A stretch of DNA of 64,000 nt from Neofusicoccum parvum. Taxonomy: Eukaryota; Ascomycota; Dothideomycetes; Botryosphaeriales; Botryosphaeriaceae. Of this stretch, positions 52,615 through 64,000 are shown piece by piece. The notes under the pieces were generated by a model. The model did not search any database, was not told the DNA's origin, and saw only the letters and a program-made list of their open reading frames with translations. The position numbers and the translations under genes are program-made. The DNA lies in contig CP087213.1 in the NCBI GenBank assembly GCA_020912385.1, positions 1,736,001 to 1,800,000 on the forward strand, read 5' to 3'. Position 1 is the stretch's first letter; every line of letters starts with the position of its first letter.

Positions 52615-54406
52615 ATGCTTTCCATTGGGCGGGCAGCTGACAGGCGCCGCACGAGGCTGAAGCTGAGACTTTCGAGCTTCACAGGAAGCTCCGACCTCGA
52701 GCACGTGCGCTTCCAGAATTCATGTGAGAAGCTGATCACTGGCCTGGCTGAGGGTGATGAGCTTGACGCTCTTCTGGAAAATCCCACAGAAGAAGCCTGG
52801 AAGACATCGCTTCAAGGCGGTACGGAGAAAGAGCTGAAATCAAGGCTTAGAAGGAATTCTTTGCGTACACGGCTATGATCCGGTCCACTGTTGGATTAAT
52901 TGGCGATGAGAGATAGTGTCGGTGTTGAAGATCCAAAACAAAAAAGGTATGCCTCAACCCTTCCCGGACACGTGAGGCTCTGTATGATGAACATAGGCCC
53001 CTTCCGCGCCGTATTTGAACGGTATAACGAACGCAATGCATTGAAAGCTGAGGCATTCGCGGCCAGGCGATGCCTTCGGCCTCGTGCGCAGATACGTCGT
53101 TGTACTGTTCGAATACTTAGCGAAACGGCCTTCTATAAGCAAAGAAGTCCTCCTGGCGAATTACAGACAAGCACAAGAAGCCAAAGTGGCACGCGGAGGC
53201 GTGGAAGAAGATCAACGATTGCTTGAATCATGGCAAGCACATCCAGCGGCTAGCCGACATCGACCAAAACAACACGTACCTGGAACGCCTTACGCCTGGA
53301 GCCCTGGATGTGGAGGCAGAAAGTGCGACGAGAGCCAAGACAGTCGACATTAGCCGCTGGGAGTCAAGCAGGCGGTCGGCGCAGAGTCTGTATTGCGCAA
53401 TCTGCACCGGCTGGCTCTGTCAGTGCCATTCTCAGATGGCTCGCTCGGCTCGCTTGCGACTGGAAGACCGAGTGACAACAAAGACTGGGCGGCCCCGCTT
53501 CAGCATCATTTTCTCGTATCGCGGGAGTGGAGAAGTCAGCTGGCAGGAGACAGAAGTTGAGCCAGAGCTGTACGAGGAAGGAACGGACGAAGCTGCGCTA
53601 ACGCCCCGCCGGCCCAGCGTCGCCTTCGCACAGACTTCAGCGCCTCAGGCACCAATCACACCTCCGCAGAAGCGGATAACAGGTCTCTGCGCTGAACTCG
53701 CACGCAGCGGCAGCAGTCCAGCCAGCGCTTGCATCGGCTTCTTCATCGAGCAGCAGCGGAAGCACTGCATTCACCTGGTGAAGTCGTCACCGCAAGTGTC
53801 TACATGCACAATTTCCTTGTACGAGCTGCTCCGCAGTCGCGGCCGCATATCATCGCCGGCTCTGCTGAGAATACGACTCGTGGACAGGTGCAGACTGGCC
53901 TGCATCCTCGCAGCCTCACTACTTCAGCTTCATACGACCTCTTGGCTTGGAGCCGGATGGAATGCGCCCGATACACACTTCGTCCCCAACACGACTGACA
54001 TGAGACTTGGAGACTGCGCCTTCCTCTGCAGCTCCTTCACATCTGGCGTCATCGCCAATAACCGGGGCTCCGCAATCTGGTTGTCGCGCCGCCGCACGTC
54101 AATGGGCGGTCAGGAATGAAGCCATCTTTGCGCGGGCATCATGTTGCTGGAACCGTCCATCTCGGCGCCCCTGCACTCGGAACAAACCGACAGGGACCTC
54201 GCGCTTGGAGAGCTTGCTGACTACAGTATAGCCCACAGAATGGCGAAGCTGGCAGAAGATGACAACATCCAAGAAGGGATCAAAGTAATGAAGAGGTGCC
54301 TGACATGCGGATTTGGGAGGAGTCAGACTCTGAGAATAAAAAGGTCCGGCAGAAGTTTTACGAGGGTGTGGTAGCACCGCTATACCAACTTTACGAGATG
54401 ATGTAG
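52615..54406 (+). pseudogene. Decayed DUF7580-like gene with frameshifts
   Basis: Blocks typical of fungal DUF7580 proteins occur in order but not in one frame. SDLEHVRFQNSCEKLITGL comes first, then KEFFAYTAMIRSTVGLIGDE. NNTYLERLTPGALDVE, the WLCQCH/RLRLEDR region and CILAASLLQLHTTSWL follow. LLEPSISAPLHSEQTDRDLA, LADYSIAHRMAK and VRQKFYEGVVAPLYQLYEMM end the series. Single-base shifts explain the breaks near 52,855, near 54,138 (EAIFA then GIMLLE, as if one base of a CTG were lost) and near 54,310. The longest intact piece is 53223-54119. The stop at 54404-54406 matches the expected C-terminus. The region around 52,920-53,220 cannot be assigned. The family's role is unknown to me. Confidence 0.5.
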
Positions 54407-56227
54407 CTCTTGTAGATGGGAAATAGCTTTGTTGGACTGCCCAGCCACTAACCCAGAGGCTGAGCAGTCCAAACTTTGAACAATCCTACGACGGATGCCA
54501 GCGGCGTTCCTGGCTCTGTGGCTTGCTGACGATGTGCGGCTGACGTGGCTGATGGTGAAGAAGTGCTTGCGGAAGGCGGAGTACGCAAGAGGAAGCATCG
54601 GCAGACGACAAGACGATGATGCGTCATGAGCAGAGTGGGTGGTCTCACAGGGCTGAAGGCAAGACCGCGGGCGTCGTAGCAAGCGGCGCGGCAGCTGCAG
54701 GGAGAGGTGCAGATCATGGCAGCCGGCGGCAGCGATGCCAGAGAGGGCAGGCGGCCCTCTTAGCCATGGCCAACACACTCCTGATGTCCAAGAAATGAGG
54801 AATACGACTGGAGTCATGGAACGGTGGACCCGTCGCGAGGGTTTGAAAAGCGGCGATCACGGGCTCGGGGTTCCTGATAGACGACGGCTGCGGCGCCGGA
54901 GCTGGGTGGCGGCAGGCGGCGAGCTCGCTGACGCCGGCGCGGCGGTCGCAGGTGCAGCGCGGAAGCGCTCAGCGTCCGGTGGCGGGTATCACGGAGACGC
55001 GCTCCCGCGGTGGACGGGAGTGGGCAGCGGGCCATTGGGCGGCGCTGGCTGGGCGTGGCATGGCAATGGTGATGGGCCGCGTCAGGGGTAGCGGCTGTCT
55101 TTTTTTAAACTGGTGCCAGGGCTCGAGGCTCGCGCGCGCACACAGCCACAGCTGGCGATAGGTAGCGTGACGGCGAGCCGCCGCGCCTGAGGTCTGGAAC
55201 CGGGCGACAGGGCCCACCGGCACGCTGCGACTCCCAGTAGCCAACAGCCGCGCTGCTGATGGCGCCGCCAGACGCGGCCAGCAGCCAGCGGCCAGCGTGG
55301 CCCCCCACCGCCCGCTGACCCAGCCTGAGGCGCCGCCGCCGGCCTGTCGCAGTCGCCGGCGGCGTCGCGCGAGGGGCGCCCGCGCAGCCCGCACTGCCCG
55401 CTGCCCGTATTCCTGTGCCTGTCTCAGGCGCCGCCGATGGGTCAGCAATCAGCACGGCAGCAGCAGCGTCGCGACCGGCAACGGCCGCAGGCCGCCGTCT
55501 GCGCGCTTGGCACGATGCTTGAGAGCGATCGCAGCGGCCGGCAAGCAAATCTGCTCGAAATAAAACGGCGGACGGATCTCCTGCCTCTCCCTGCACCTCA
55601 GGATTCACCGGGCCTGGCCACAGCGACCGCACATCCTTCCCAGCTTCAGCAAAGCCCTCGGCCTCCCCCCCTGCGTATTAAGTGGCCGGGTTGCCCAGGC
55701 GTCGTCCCCGTTCTGGTAAGGACGCCGCGTGGTGCAGGCGTGCAGGCCAGCTCTTGCCGAGCGGCGCCTTGAAACTGAAACTCCCACCCCTTCAGCGCGC
55801 CTCTTCTCTGCCCTCCCCGTCCACTCTCTCCACTCTCCATTCCTTCCACCAAGCGCCGTAGTCTCGTGTCGTCTTCGCACACCACCGGGTCTCGCTCGTT
55901 TGACCGCCCGCCGCTCCACGTTCTTCTCCGCGTCTTTCGCTCGGTCGCGCTCTCTGCGTGCCCCTTTACCGCATCTTCGACTTCATACTTCTCTCCGACT
56001 CAGCCAAGGTTGATCCTGCTCTGTCCCGCGCTTTTAATTCGCCCTCTGTTCTGTTCGATCGCATCGCCGCCTGCGTTTCCACGCCTAATCACATCGCCAC
56101 CTCCCTCCCACCCGGGCTCACCGCGCGGCCACAGGCGCATCCTGTGAGCGCGTTCTGGGAGCCAAAACACCCTCTCGTGCGGCGGACTCCCCGTCGCCCA
56201 CCAACTTCACCGCGCACCACCACCACC
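54407..56227. other. Upstream region of the FLC gene
   Basis: This is 1.8 kb that becomes very GC-rich from ~54,850. The final 450 bases are strongly C/T-rich, as in a fungal 5' leader. Open frames on both strands are composition artefacts. Confidence 0.5.
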
Positions 56228-58484
56228 ATGGTGCTCGCACGGCTACTGCTGGGCGCTGCCCTCCCGGCCGTCGCTCTCGCCGGCGACGTGCTCACAACGA
56301 ATGGCTTCACCACCTGTTTAAACAACGCCTCGATTGAGATCACCAAGATGGATGTCACCTACAACCGGGCAACAAACAAGGTCGTTTTCGACGTTGCCGG
56401 CACGAGTGGCCAGGAGCAGAAGGTCATGGCATCGCTGTCCGTGACGGCTTACGGAAAGGAAGTCTACAGCAAGAGCTTCAACCCCTGCGACGAAGATAAC
56501 AAAGTCGATCAGTTGTGTCCAGGTCAGTCGTTCTCCCCGTCACATAGCACCATGGAAGGCTAACGCCATGCGCAGTCCCCGTTGGCACGTTCTCAGCATC
56601 AGGAGAACAGCAAGTCCCCGACTCGTACGCGTCCCAGATTCCCTCCATCGCTTTCTCGATTCCCGATCTCGATGGAGAAGCGAAGATGGAGCTTACGCCA
56701 ATCGATGGCGGTGACGACCTCGCCTGTATCACGTCCACGGTTACTAACGGCAAGAGTATGAGCGTGGAGGCCGTTTCGTATGTGGCGGCTGGTATCGCGG
56801 GTGCGGCACTCCTGATGACCGGAGTGTCTGCGCTTGCGAGTGCCGGTGCTGGTGCCGGTGCTGGCGCAGTCAGCCCGAGTCCCAGCTTCGGTGAAGTCAT
56901 GGGTTGGTTTCAGGGTATGGCCATGAACGGCATGATGAGCGTCAACTATCCCTCGGTCTACACCAGCTTTTCCAAGAACTTCGGCTTCAGCACCGGCTTG
57001 ATTCCTTGGGGCGATATGCAGGAGACCATCGACAACTTCAGGGCTTCGACCGGCGGTAACTTGACCCACGCCAGCTACGCCTACCTGAGGAACGCCACCA
57101 TCGTTCACACCGGGAGCTCCAGCAACACCAAGCGCAGCCTCAACGAACATGCTTATCTCTTCGCTCGTGATTCTCTTTCGACCTCTGTCAATGGTACCGA
57201 GAGCTCGTCGGACGACTCGGATGACTCCGACTCGAGTGACTCTAAGATCATGGAATACGTCGACGGTATTAAGGGATACGTAGAGGAACTCACCATTCCG
57301 CAGGCCAACACTTTTATGACTATCCTTCTCGTCTTCGCCATCGTCATTGGCGCCATCGCTGTCGGCATCCTTCTCCTCAAGGTCATCCTGGAAACCTGGG
57401 CCCTGTTCGGTTCCTTCCCTGCGAAGCTCACCAACTTCAGGAAGCGGTACTGGTGGATTTTGGCCAAGACCATCACCAACTTGATTCTGCTGCTTTACGG
57501 TGTCTGGGTCCTTTACTGCATCTACCAGTTCACCAACGGAGATTCCTGGGCCGCCAAGGTTCTTGCCGGTGTAACTCTCGGGCTGTTTTCTGCTGTCCTG
57601 GCATTCTTTGCTCTGCGCATCTACCTGATGGCCCAGAAGTACAAGAAGCTTGAGGGTGATGTTTCTGGCCTTTTCGAGGATAAGGAGACCTGGAGGAAGT
57701 ACAGCCTTTTCTACGAGAACTACAAGAAGGGTTACTGGTGGCTTTTCGTGCCCATCATCGTTTACTCCTTCGCAAAGGGTTGCGTTATTGCCGGCATGGA
57801 TGGCCACGGTCTCGCGCAAACCGGTGGACAGCTCGTCATCGAGGCTCTGATGCTCATCCTTCTCCTCTGGTCCAGGCCGTACACGCTCAAGTCCAGCAAC
57901 GTCATCAACATTACCATTCAGGTTGTCCGCGTGCTCTCCGTCGTCTGTGTCCTTGTCTTCGTTGAGGAGCTCGGAATCTCGCAGACTACGAAGACTGTCA
58001 CCGGTGTCGTTCTTATCGTCATGCAGTCCGTTTTGACCGGTGTTCTGGCTATCCTGATCGCCGTCAACTCGATCATCGTCTGCTGCAAGGAGAACCCTCA
58101 CCGCAAGAAGAGAAAGGAGCAGGGTAAGCCACATGGCTCCGAATGTGCAGTTTACAGTGCGCTAACTTCAGTACAGAGAAGCTCAACCGCGATCTCGACG
58201 ACCTCACTCCTCTCGATGCCCGCAACTCTCTCCTAATGGATCCTACCGAGTACAAGAGCCAGCGCCACTCGATCATTGCCGGCGCCAAGGGCTACGATCC
58301 CGTTCCCATGCAAGAAGGCGTCTCCAAGAACTACCACCGTCGCGATGTTTCTCGCGAGAACCTGCTCGGCTCTGCGGCAGGCATGGGCCACACGAACGAG
58401 AGGAGCATATCCCCACCCAGCAACAGAGCTCCTCGGTTGCCGGATGTCGAAACCGGCCACGGCTACAGAGGGGCAGCGTATTAA
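56228..58484 (+). CDS. FLC-family / TRP-like membrane protein with ML-like domain
   Basis: Exons 56228-56522, 56576-58123 and 58177-58484 give 716 aa. After the signal peptide (LLLGAALPAVALA) comes an ML-like lipid-binding domain with conserved Cys (FTTCLNN, FNPCDEDNKVDQLCP, LACIT). A Ser/Asp-rich stretch (~residues 305-330) precedes the TRP-like channel domain with eight or nine spans, including FMTILLVFAIVIGAIAVGILL, YWWILAKTITNLILLLYG and the conserved KGYWWLFVPIIVYSFAKGCVI. The cytosolic tail is Ser/Arg-rich. Yeast Flc1-3 act in ER calcium and FAD handling and wall integrity. The fungal relatives are related to Pkd2. Both introns are GT-AG of 53 nt. The opposite strand is open for 511 codons, which is a composition shadow. 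Confidence 0.93.
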
Positions 58485-61400
58485 ATTTGAATTTCCTACT
58501 CACGTGCGCGAAACTTTAACGGCGGATTTGTACAGAGGCAATACTTTTTTTTTTCCCTTGTTTGAGCACCCAAGTTTCTTTTGTCCAAGAATGCTTGGTG
58601 GAGGGCGTATTTGAAAGTCGTTTTTTCCGATTTGCTCTTTTGTTGTCGACGAAACCCACGTAGTAAGCGGGTGCGTATGTGTGATATCCAAACCCCCACC
58701 CTCCTACACCAGAGCTTCCTGTCTCGACAGCACCTTTATTGTTTACAGCTGTTGATGAGTTGTGTGTATATCACCACAGCTGTCGGGCAGACAAAAATCG
58801 AATCACCTTCAAATCTCTCAACCGACCTACTACCTACACTCCTTACTCGATCTCCTGTTTTCATTTCCTTCAGTCAAAAGAGACCCCAAATTTTTCGTGT
58901 GTAAAGCTGGATATGGCTGGCCCAGGCAGTGCTTGTTGTAATTGACTTGATAGAAGACGGCACAGTTGTTAGATTTCCAACACCGTCACCCGCACCTCTC
59001 TCCCTCTCTCCACACTCTTGACTGAAGCCCGACAAGCAAGCACTGCACAGGGCAATGCTATTCAGCAGAGCAACACATGCGCGCACCGCACCAGGGTAAT
59101 AGTTGAGTCGTCGCAAGCAATCAATCAATCAAACCAATCCCAATTCGCCGATCTGCACCGAAAAGTGGCCCACCAGCCACGCACCACGCGCATGACGCCC
59201 GCCGGCAAGGGGGCTGCGAAAGCTTAATCAAGCGTGATAGTCCTTTGCCAGCCACATTCCTGCCCTGGAAGGTTGTGTTTCTAAGCATGGCAAGAAGGCC
59301 CAAGAACCAGCAATAATGCAATCCCTTTCCATCACGCTCCCCTGCCCTCGGGTCTTCGAGAAGCGAGAGAAGGGAGAGAAGCGTCGGGTTTGACGTTCTA
59401 CATGAAACCCGCGCATATTGAGCGTAATAACTGCGAACAAGCATCCCGCTGTGGGGGTTCCCCTTCTCTGCTGCACACACACAGAGGCAGGCGCTCCACC
59501 GGTTCCCCGTTCACTCGCGCGCTGTCGCCGGCGCGGTCGCTGCGTTTGCTGTCGCACGCGCGCTTCGACGCCACACTGCAGATACGCAATTTCCGTGCGT
59601 CCTCTTTTGATTGCCACGGGCTTGGCTAGGCTGCTTTCGGACGGAGGGGGCGCGGCGAGATTGAGGCGCCCCAGGCACCGCACCCGCACTTCCCCAAGAA
59701 CCACCCGCCCAGGGCAGCTTGCACCGCCGCAAGCCCATTCGCGTCTGCCCAGGCAGGTAAGGATGCCTTTTCTGCTTTCAGGCGGGAAGAGGGCGGTGAA
59801 AATTTTTTTCACCACCCGCCTCGGCGCAAGCGCGGTGCGGTGCGGCGCGGGTGCGTGTTGCGTTCGTTCGCTCGCTCCTTCCCGCGTCGCGGGCTTCGCT
59901 GGCCGCCTGGTTGGTCGGGGACGGGAGATGAGCAGGGCAGGGGGAGAGAGAGAGGAGCGAGCGGCGGGCTTTGGTCTTTCCTGCCGCCTGCCCTTCCTCT
60001 CCTCTCATCTCATCTCGTCGCATCGATTGGGGGACTGTGACCTGGGCGGTCTCGACCGCAGGGCCGCGGAGGGCCGTTGAGATCTCATCAAAAAAAACAT
60101 GATCTCCCCGTAGCCCGGTGCGCCGCGGCGCGCGCGCGCAGATGATGTCGTGCGACTCGAGAACTGGCAGCGTTCTGGCCGGGCCGCTGTGGCCGCTGTG
60201 GCCGCTGCTGTGGCCCTGACACCTCCGGAGACGCTTTGGCCGTCTGCGGCGGTCGGAGAAGAGGGCGGGTTGCGCGCCTTAGGCAGGCACGACTGTGGCG
60301 TTCTCTCTCTCTCTCTGCTGTGCTACGTCCGAGCGAGGGCGTGTCGGCGTGTCCGGAGAAGGTGGCACCGACGGCGAGGAGTGGATGGTTCGCGCCGGGT
60401 CTGCATAACGCACACGACACCGCCCACGACAGCGCAATCGTCGCTGCGGCCCGTTGGAATCCGCGCGGCATTCGGCAACGATGGACGGAGATCAAGGAGG
60501 CCGACGGCATCGAGACGGTGGACTGCATGCACTGTACGCTCCCTCTGCTCGCCGCCAGCAGCGTTGCAGCGGCCGGTGCCTTTCACATGCGCCGACTCCC
60601 ACCCAATCTCAACCTCATGATTCATATGCATAGCTCGCCTTCGCGCCGGCTAAGGCGAATATTGGACGGGCCAAGGATCTCTTTCCCGAACCGGTAACCG
60701 GCCGGCATCCAAGCCGGGATCCGGGAAGGTCAGGAAGGTGGTTGCTGCATCTGCCGGCACCGCGGCGGCTTGGACGCGATTGGGATTGGGGGGCAGACGC
60801 AGGTACGAACTGCGGCACAGCAGGGTCCCGGCGGCCAGCTGCCAGCTACCCGGACTAATGCGGCCGACGGCGGCTGCCCGGCGGTCAATGGCGGCTTGGG
60901 ATGGGTGGTGTGCCGGCCGCCTTTCTGAGTCGTCATCGGCGCGGGAGCACTCTAGACGTGTCTGTCTTGCCCGTTGAGGTGGTGAAGATGTCTGTGTGAC
61001 GGTGGTTGCTTGCACGCTTTTCGAGATGGTGCAACTTGGGATTAAGTTAGACAGGTGAGGCCGCAGTGCATTGGCTTTGTGTAGACGCATAGGCGCCCTT
61101 TCGTGCTTGACTGACATGTTCCTACAGCGTCGCCCTCTCGATCGCCATGCAGGGCGAGCAGAACATTGACGTCCGCTGCCGTCTCAGAACTAACTCTCGT
61201 CGCCCACGGCATGATTCACCAACCCGAAGACGCAGCATCCCCAGCCGACGAGTATTCAGCCAGCCTCTCGGCTAAACTCGACGATCGCCTCTCCTTCGAC
61301 TGGGCCCGCAGAGCAAGACCTCGACATAGACTCCGACATGCATGCCCGGCGGTGCGACGGCCCAATCAGTCTGTATTGCGTTCTCTGCCCGCCGAGCGCA

Positions 61401-63152
61401 CAGCAAAAGGCAAATCCCGCCGATCGCCCTCGGGCCTTCCACGTCCAGTGAACGACAGCGAAGCAGAGTGTTGCACTCCCTCGTTACGTCAATAGTTCCA
61501 TGCGCGCAAAACGGAGATATCTCCAGCGCGCTCGATGAACGACGCGTCGAAGCTGCTATTTATAGGCCCCCGCAACAAGGGCCCACCCACGACCGCCAAC
61601 CAAAGCGCCGGACTGCACTTTTCTTTTGCATGCGCGCAGGTCGCGTGGGCCTTACACGACAACAGCTCAGCAGCAACACGATAACGAAGAGTCTTCTCAG
61701 TTTCTTCACCGCCGCCTCTTCAAACCCGATCGGCCTGCCCCCCCCTCCCCCATCCCACATTCCTCACCCTCGGGGCCCAACTCGAAACAAGAGATCAGCG
61801 CCTCCGTTGACATCACCCGGCAGTTACCGCCGCGCGCACCCGCGCACCGCGACACCGGACACTGGCACACAAGACGCAAGGCATGAACGCGAGACCCTGG
61901 ATCCATTTCCTAACCACCCCCCCACATTCCCTCCCTTGCCTCACTTCTTCATGCCCCACCTCCTCGCCGATCCGTCCCCCGGAATTGAACCTTCCCAGGC
62001 CGCCGTCCAAAACCCAAAGGGCCCAACGCCGCGGTTCTCAGAAATGACGCAAATCCGCACCGCCACAGCCCATCCGTCTTGCGATCCCGAAGGAGGGGCA
62101 GAGCCGACGCTGTGGCGGCGAGGGAAATAAAAACGCGCGAGGGGGCTCGCGGCTGCAGTGCGTGATTGTCTCGATAGTAAAGTATCGGGGGTTCGTCGCT
62201 TCGAGAAGCCCGAATTGATCGAAGGGTCGACGTACGTACGAACGCACGCACGCACGCATCAGGACGGCTGCGGCGTCGGGCGGCGGCCATCCTGGCGGCT
62301 TAGTGGGGCGTGGCTGGTTTTGCTATAGGATGGGGGTGCGTGTGCGTGGGGATCAGGCGTGCTGCGTTGCGGCGAGCGGCCGAGCGACGGGATTGTCGGA
62401 TGGGGAAGGCTCTTTGCGTGTGGCTGTGGACGTGTTGTATCACAAGGTAAAGTGGGAACAGTGACTACACAGCAAGGACGAAGTAGCCAAACAACGTAGG
62501 TCCTGCAAATGCTGGGAATATGATATGCTCGGAAATGCTTGTGTTGCTGTTCTCTTGAACTTGGGTAGTAAATAAAGAAAAATAGAGCACGCTACCCAAT
62601 GCCCCAAACCATCTGCCATACTCTTCCATCCCACGCAGGACGACGTGATTGAAGACCCGTGGACGTTCAAAGCGGGGAAATATAGAAGCCTTCACGTGGA
62701 ACCAACGGCAAGCCATCCCTCCCTCTTCCCTCTTCCCAATCGGCCAATCAAACAAGCCATCAACCAATAGCAGCGTCAGCCCTTGGGACAGAGAGCACAC
62801 TGGCAGTTAAATTGGTTCAGGAAGTTCTTCCTCCCACCCCTATGTCAGCTTATAAGTCAATCCTCAATTAGACCAGCGAGTGTGGCTCATTTCCGGGGTC
62901 GAGTTGGAGTTGAAGCGAGGGTCAATCTGGAAGTAGGTGGTGAAACTTTTGTGGGCTGATTGTTGGGATTTTGCGGCGTTTAAAAATCCAGCCCTGAGCA
63001 GATTTGCAGAAGCAGTAGAGGGGCAGAAATAGATGCGCACTGCCGGCCGGTAAGTCATCTCCACGAGGCTATCGACTCGACGTCGTTGACCTGGGTAGCT
63101 GTCGTGGCAAACCCTCCACCCTCTCTCAACGCGGCGCCGAGGTGTGGCACAA
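58485..63152. other. 4.7-kb gap between the FLC gene and DIM-2
   Basis: No gene can be supported. The region holds the FLC 3' flank (poly-T near 58,545), a CT microsatellite at about 60,303-60,318, a TATTTATA box at about 61,557, an ACGT/ACGC repeat at about 62,230-62,258, and GC-rich stretches at 59,640-60,300 and 60,660-60,900. Open frames of up to ~260 codons (for example 61342-62130) lack domains. Non-coding transcripts or a short, intron-rich gene cannot be excluded. Confidence 0.45.
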
Positions 63153-64000
63153 TCAATTGTCCTTCGTTAAGTCAATGACTACTGCTTTTAACCTCCTCGG
63201 CCTCACACTCTGGCATGTCGTCTTGGTCGAGCTCGTGGCGGCACCGTGCTTGCTGGTAGCTGGAGTTGGTGTAGGAGTAATGAACGCCAGCACGTCCGGG
63301 GAATCTTCAGGAGAAACCCTTCTCTTAATAGCAGGCTCCATATCGCTCTCCGTTGCGGGCGTAACAGGCTGGCGAGGGACGGCCGCGTCGGGTGCGGGAT
63401 CCAGAGGATTGGCAAGCCAGGCCTGCTGCAGAGCAATTCCCAAAGCCAAGGCAACAGAGCGAGAGACACTGTTTCCAACTATCTTCCACTGCTCAGAGGT
63501 AGACCCAGTGATCACATCGTTCTCATCAAATCCCTGCGCCCGCCGAGCTTCACGAATGCTCAGAACACGATGCTGCTGCCAATGCAGCACTCTACCGTTG
63601 ATGCCACATGAACCTGCGTAGGCAGTGGTGATCGTCGATGTAAGCCCACTCCTGGGTATCCTTGACCATGCTTTGCTGTAGGGCATTGTTCGAACCGCGC
63701 TGCCAGCTAGAAACTTTTGCGCAAGCGAGTCTGGTATAATGCCAGCTCGGATGGCTTTGATCGCTGTTTGGCCGGGAGGATAGATGGGAATATGGCGGAT
63801 AAGCTGGCGTGTCCACGCCGCCTCAGTGGCAACGAGTCTATGATCGGGATATGGGATGCATGTCTGGACATGGGAATCGCCAATATCCGGCAGATCTCCC
63901 ATGGCGTCTCCTACTGAGACGTACTGAAACGGTGTAGGTCCAAACCATCTTTCGCCGAACTTGAGGTCGTTGGCGCGATTTTTTCCGAGAGATGAAGGCG
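63153..64000 (-). CDS. dim-2: DIM-2-like DNA (cytosine-5) methyltransferase, C-terminal part (cut by window edge)
   Basis: The gene runs off the right edge, so only the last 282 residues are visible, beginning GERWFGPTPFQYVS after a short lead-in. QTCIPYPDHR is characteristic of the DIM-2 branch. Motif IX/X regions follow: RVLHWQQHRVLSIREARRAQGF, then EQWKIVGNSVSRSVALALG. The target-recognition part lies between. A ~90-residue polar tail ends in LTKDN. DIM-2 enzymes maintain DNA methylation in heterochromatin and at RIP-mutated repeats, working with H3K9 methylation and HP1. The catalytic Pro-Cys loop is outside the window, so activity cannot be judged. The closeness to DIM-2 rather than to RID or Dnmt5 is judged from these motifs. 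Confidence 0.88.
   Translation of the reverse strand, partial: PSSLGKNRANDLKFGERWFGPTPFQYVSVGDAMGDLPDIGDSHVQTCIPYPDHRLVATEAAWTRQLIRHIPIYPPGQTAIKAIRAGIIPDSLAQKFLAGSAVRTMPYSKAWSRIPRSGLTSTITTAYAGSCGINGRVLHWQQHRVLSIREARRAQGFDENDVITGSTSEQWKIVGNSVSRSVALALGIALQQAWLANPLDPAPDAAVPRQPVTPATESDMEPAIKRRVSPEDSPDVLAFITPTPTPATSKHGAATSSTKTTCQSVRPRRLKAVVIDLTKDN

Noticed and set aside
56599..58134. 511-codon open frame antisense to the FLC gene
   Set aside because: It mirrors the GC-biased codons of a real membrane-protein gene, has no domain or signal, and overlaps FLC exon 2 completely.
61342..62130. 262-codon frame near a TATTTATA box
   Set aside because: It is Pro/Ser/Arg-rich low complexity, with no homology I can recall and no intron signals.
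1..64000. CRISPR arrays, rRNA genes, tRNA genes
   Set aside because: I found no regularly spaced repeats and no rRNA sequence. A few GTTCGA-type TPsiC-like strings (for example near 26,273 and 41,319) lack the rest of a tRNA cloverleaf.

Overview
This is a stretch of a filamentous ascomycete chromosome (Pezizomycotina). I think Dothideomycetes is the most likely class, but the sequence alone does not settle it. The evidence is short GT-AG introns of about 48-180 nt with CTRAC-type branch points, compact genes with long GC-rich intergenic DNA, and families typical of moulds: a DIM-2-type DNA methyltransferase, Vtc4, an FLC/TRP-like membrane protein, a GH128 glucanase, a glucooligosaccharide-oxidase-like flavoenzyme, and decayed DUF6536-, DUF7580- and AcuF-like genes. 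Every intact gene listed was joined exon by exon. In each case the exon lengths sum to a multiple of three.

Positions 1-25,700 are mostly conserved housekeeping DNA. The order is ISU1 (Fe-S scaffold), UBP14 (deubiquitinase), a secreted FAD oxidase, POL5 (nucleolar B-family-like protein for rDNA transcription), CDC25 (mitotic inducer phosphatase), SLD5 (GINS), a dienelactone-hydrolase-family gene divergent from RFA1 (RPA large subunit), and a 2H phosphoesterase. CDC25, SLD5 and RFA1 lie within 8.5 kb on the same strand. The upstream DNA of SLD5 and RFA1 carries MBF-like ACGCG sites, including a perfect 19-bp palindrome.

Positions 25,700-40,800 alternate metabolic and transport genes with repeat-bearing spacers. 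A three-copy 65-bp repeat and an 18-bp GC-rich tandem repeat come first. They are followed by an MCT-type MFS transporter, a Gal80-like oxidoreductase, VTC4 (polyphosphate polymerase), an FAD monooxygenase, and a second dienelactone hydrolase.

Positions 40,800-54,400 are gene-poor and look like an accessory or decaying island. They hold a broken DUF6536 membrane-protein gene with a sharp change of base composition inside it, short inverted-repeat elements, long homopolymers, a TpA-rich tract, and two decayed genes in opposite orientation (AcuF-like and DUF7580-like). Intact genes sit among them: a full-length U2 snRNA gene, a GPI-type GH128 glucanase, and a fucose-permease-like sugar transporter.

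Positions 54,400-64,000 hold an FLC-family channel gene, a 4.7-kb GC-rich gap with no supportable gene, and the C-terminal part of a DIM-2-like cytosine methyltransferase that runs off the right edge.

The most unusual observations concern RNA processing. ISU1 appears to contain a U2-type AT-AC intron whose removal exactly restores a conserved motif. VTC4 begins with a 5-nt coding exon. One hydrolase gene has three consecutive exons of 23-28 nt. Three introns end in AAG.
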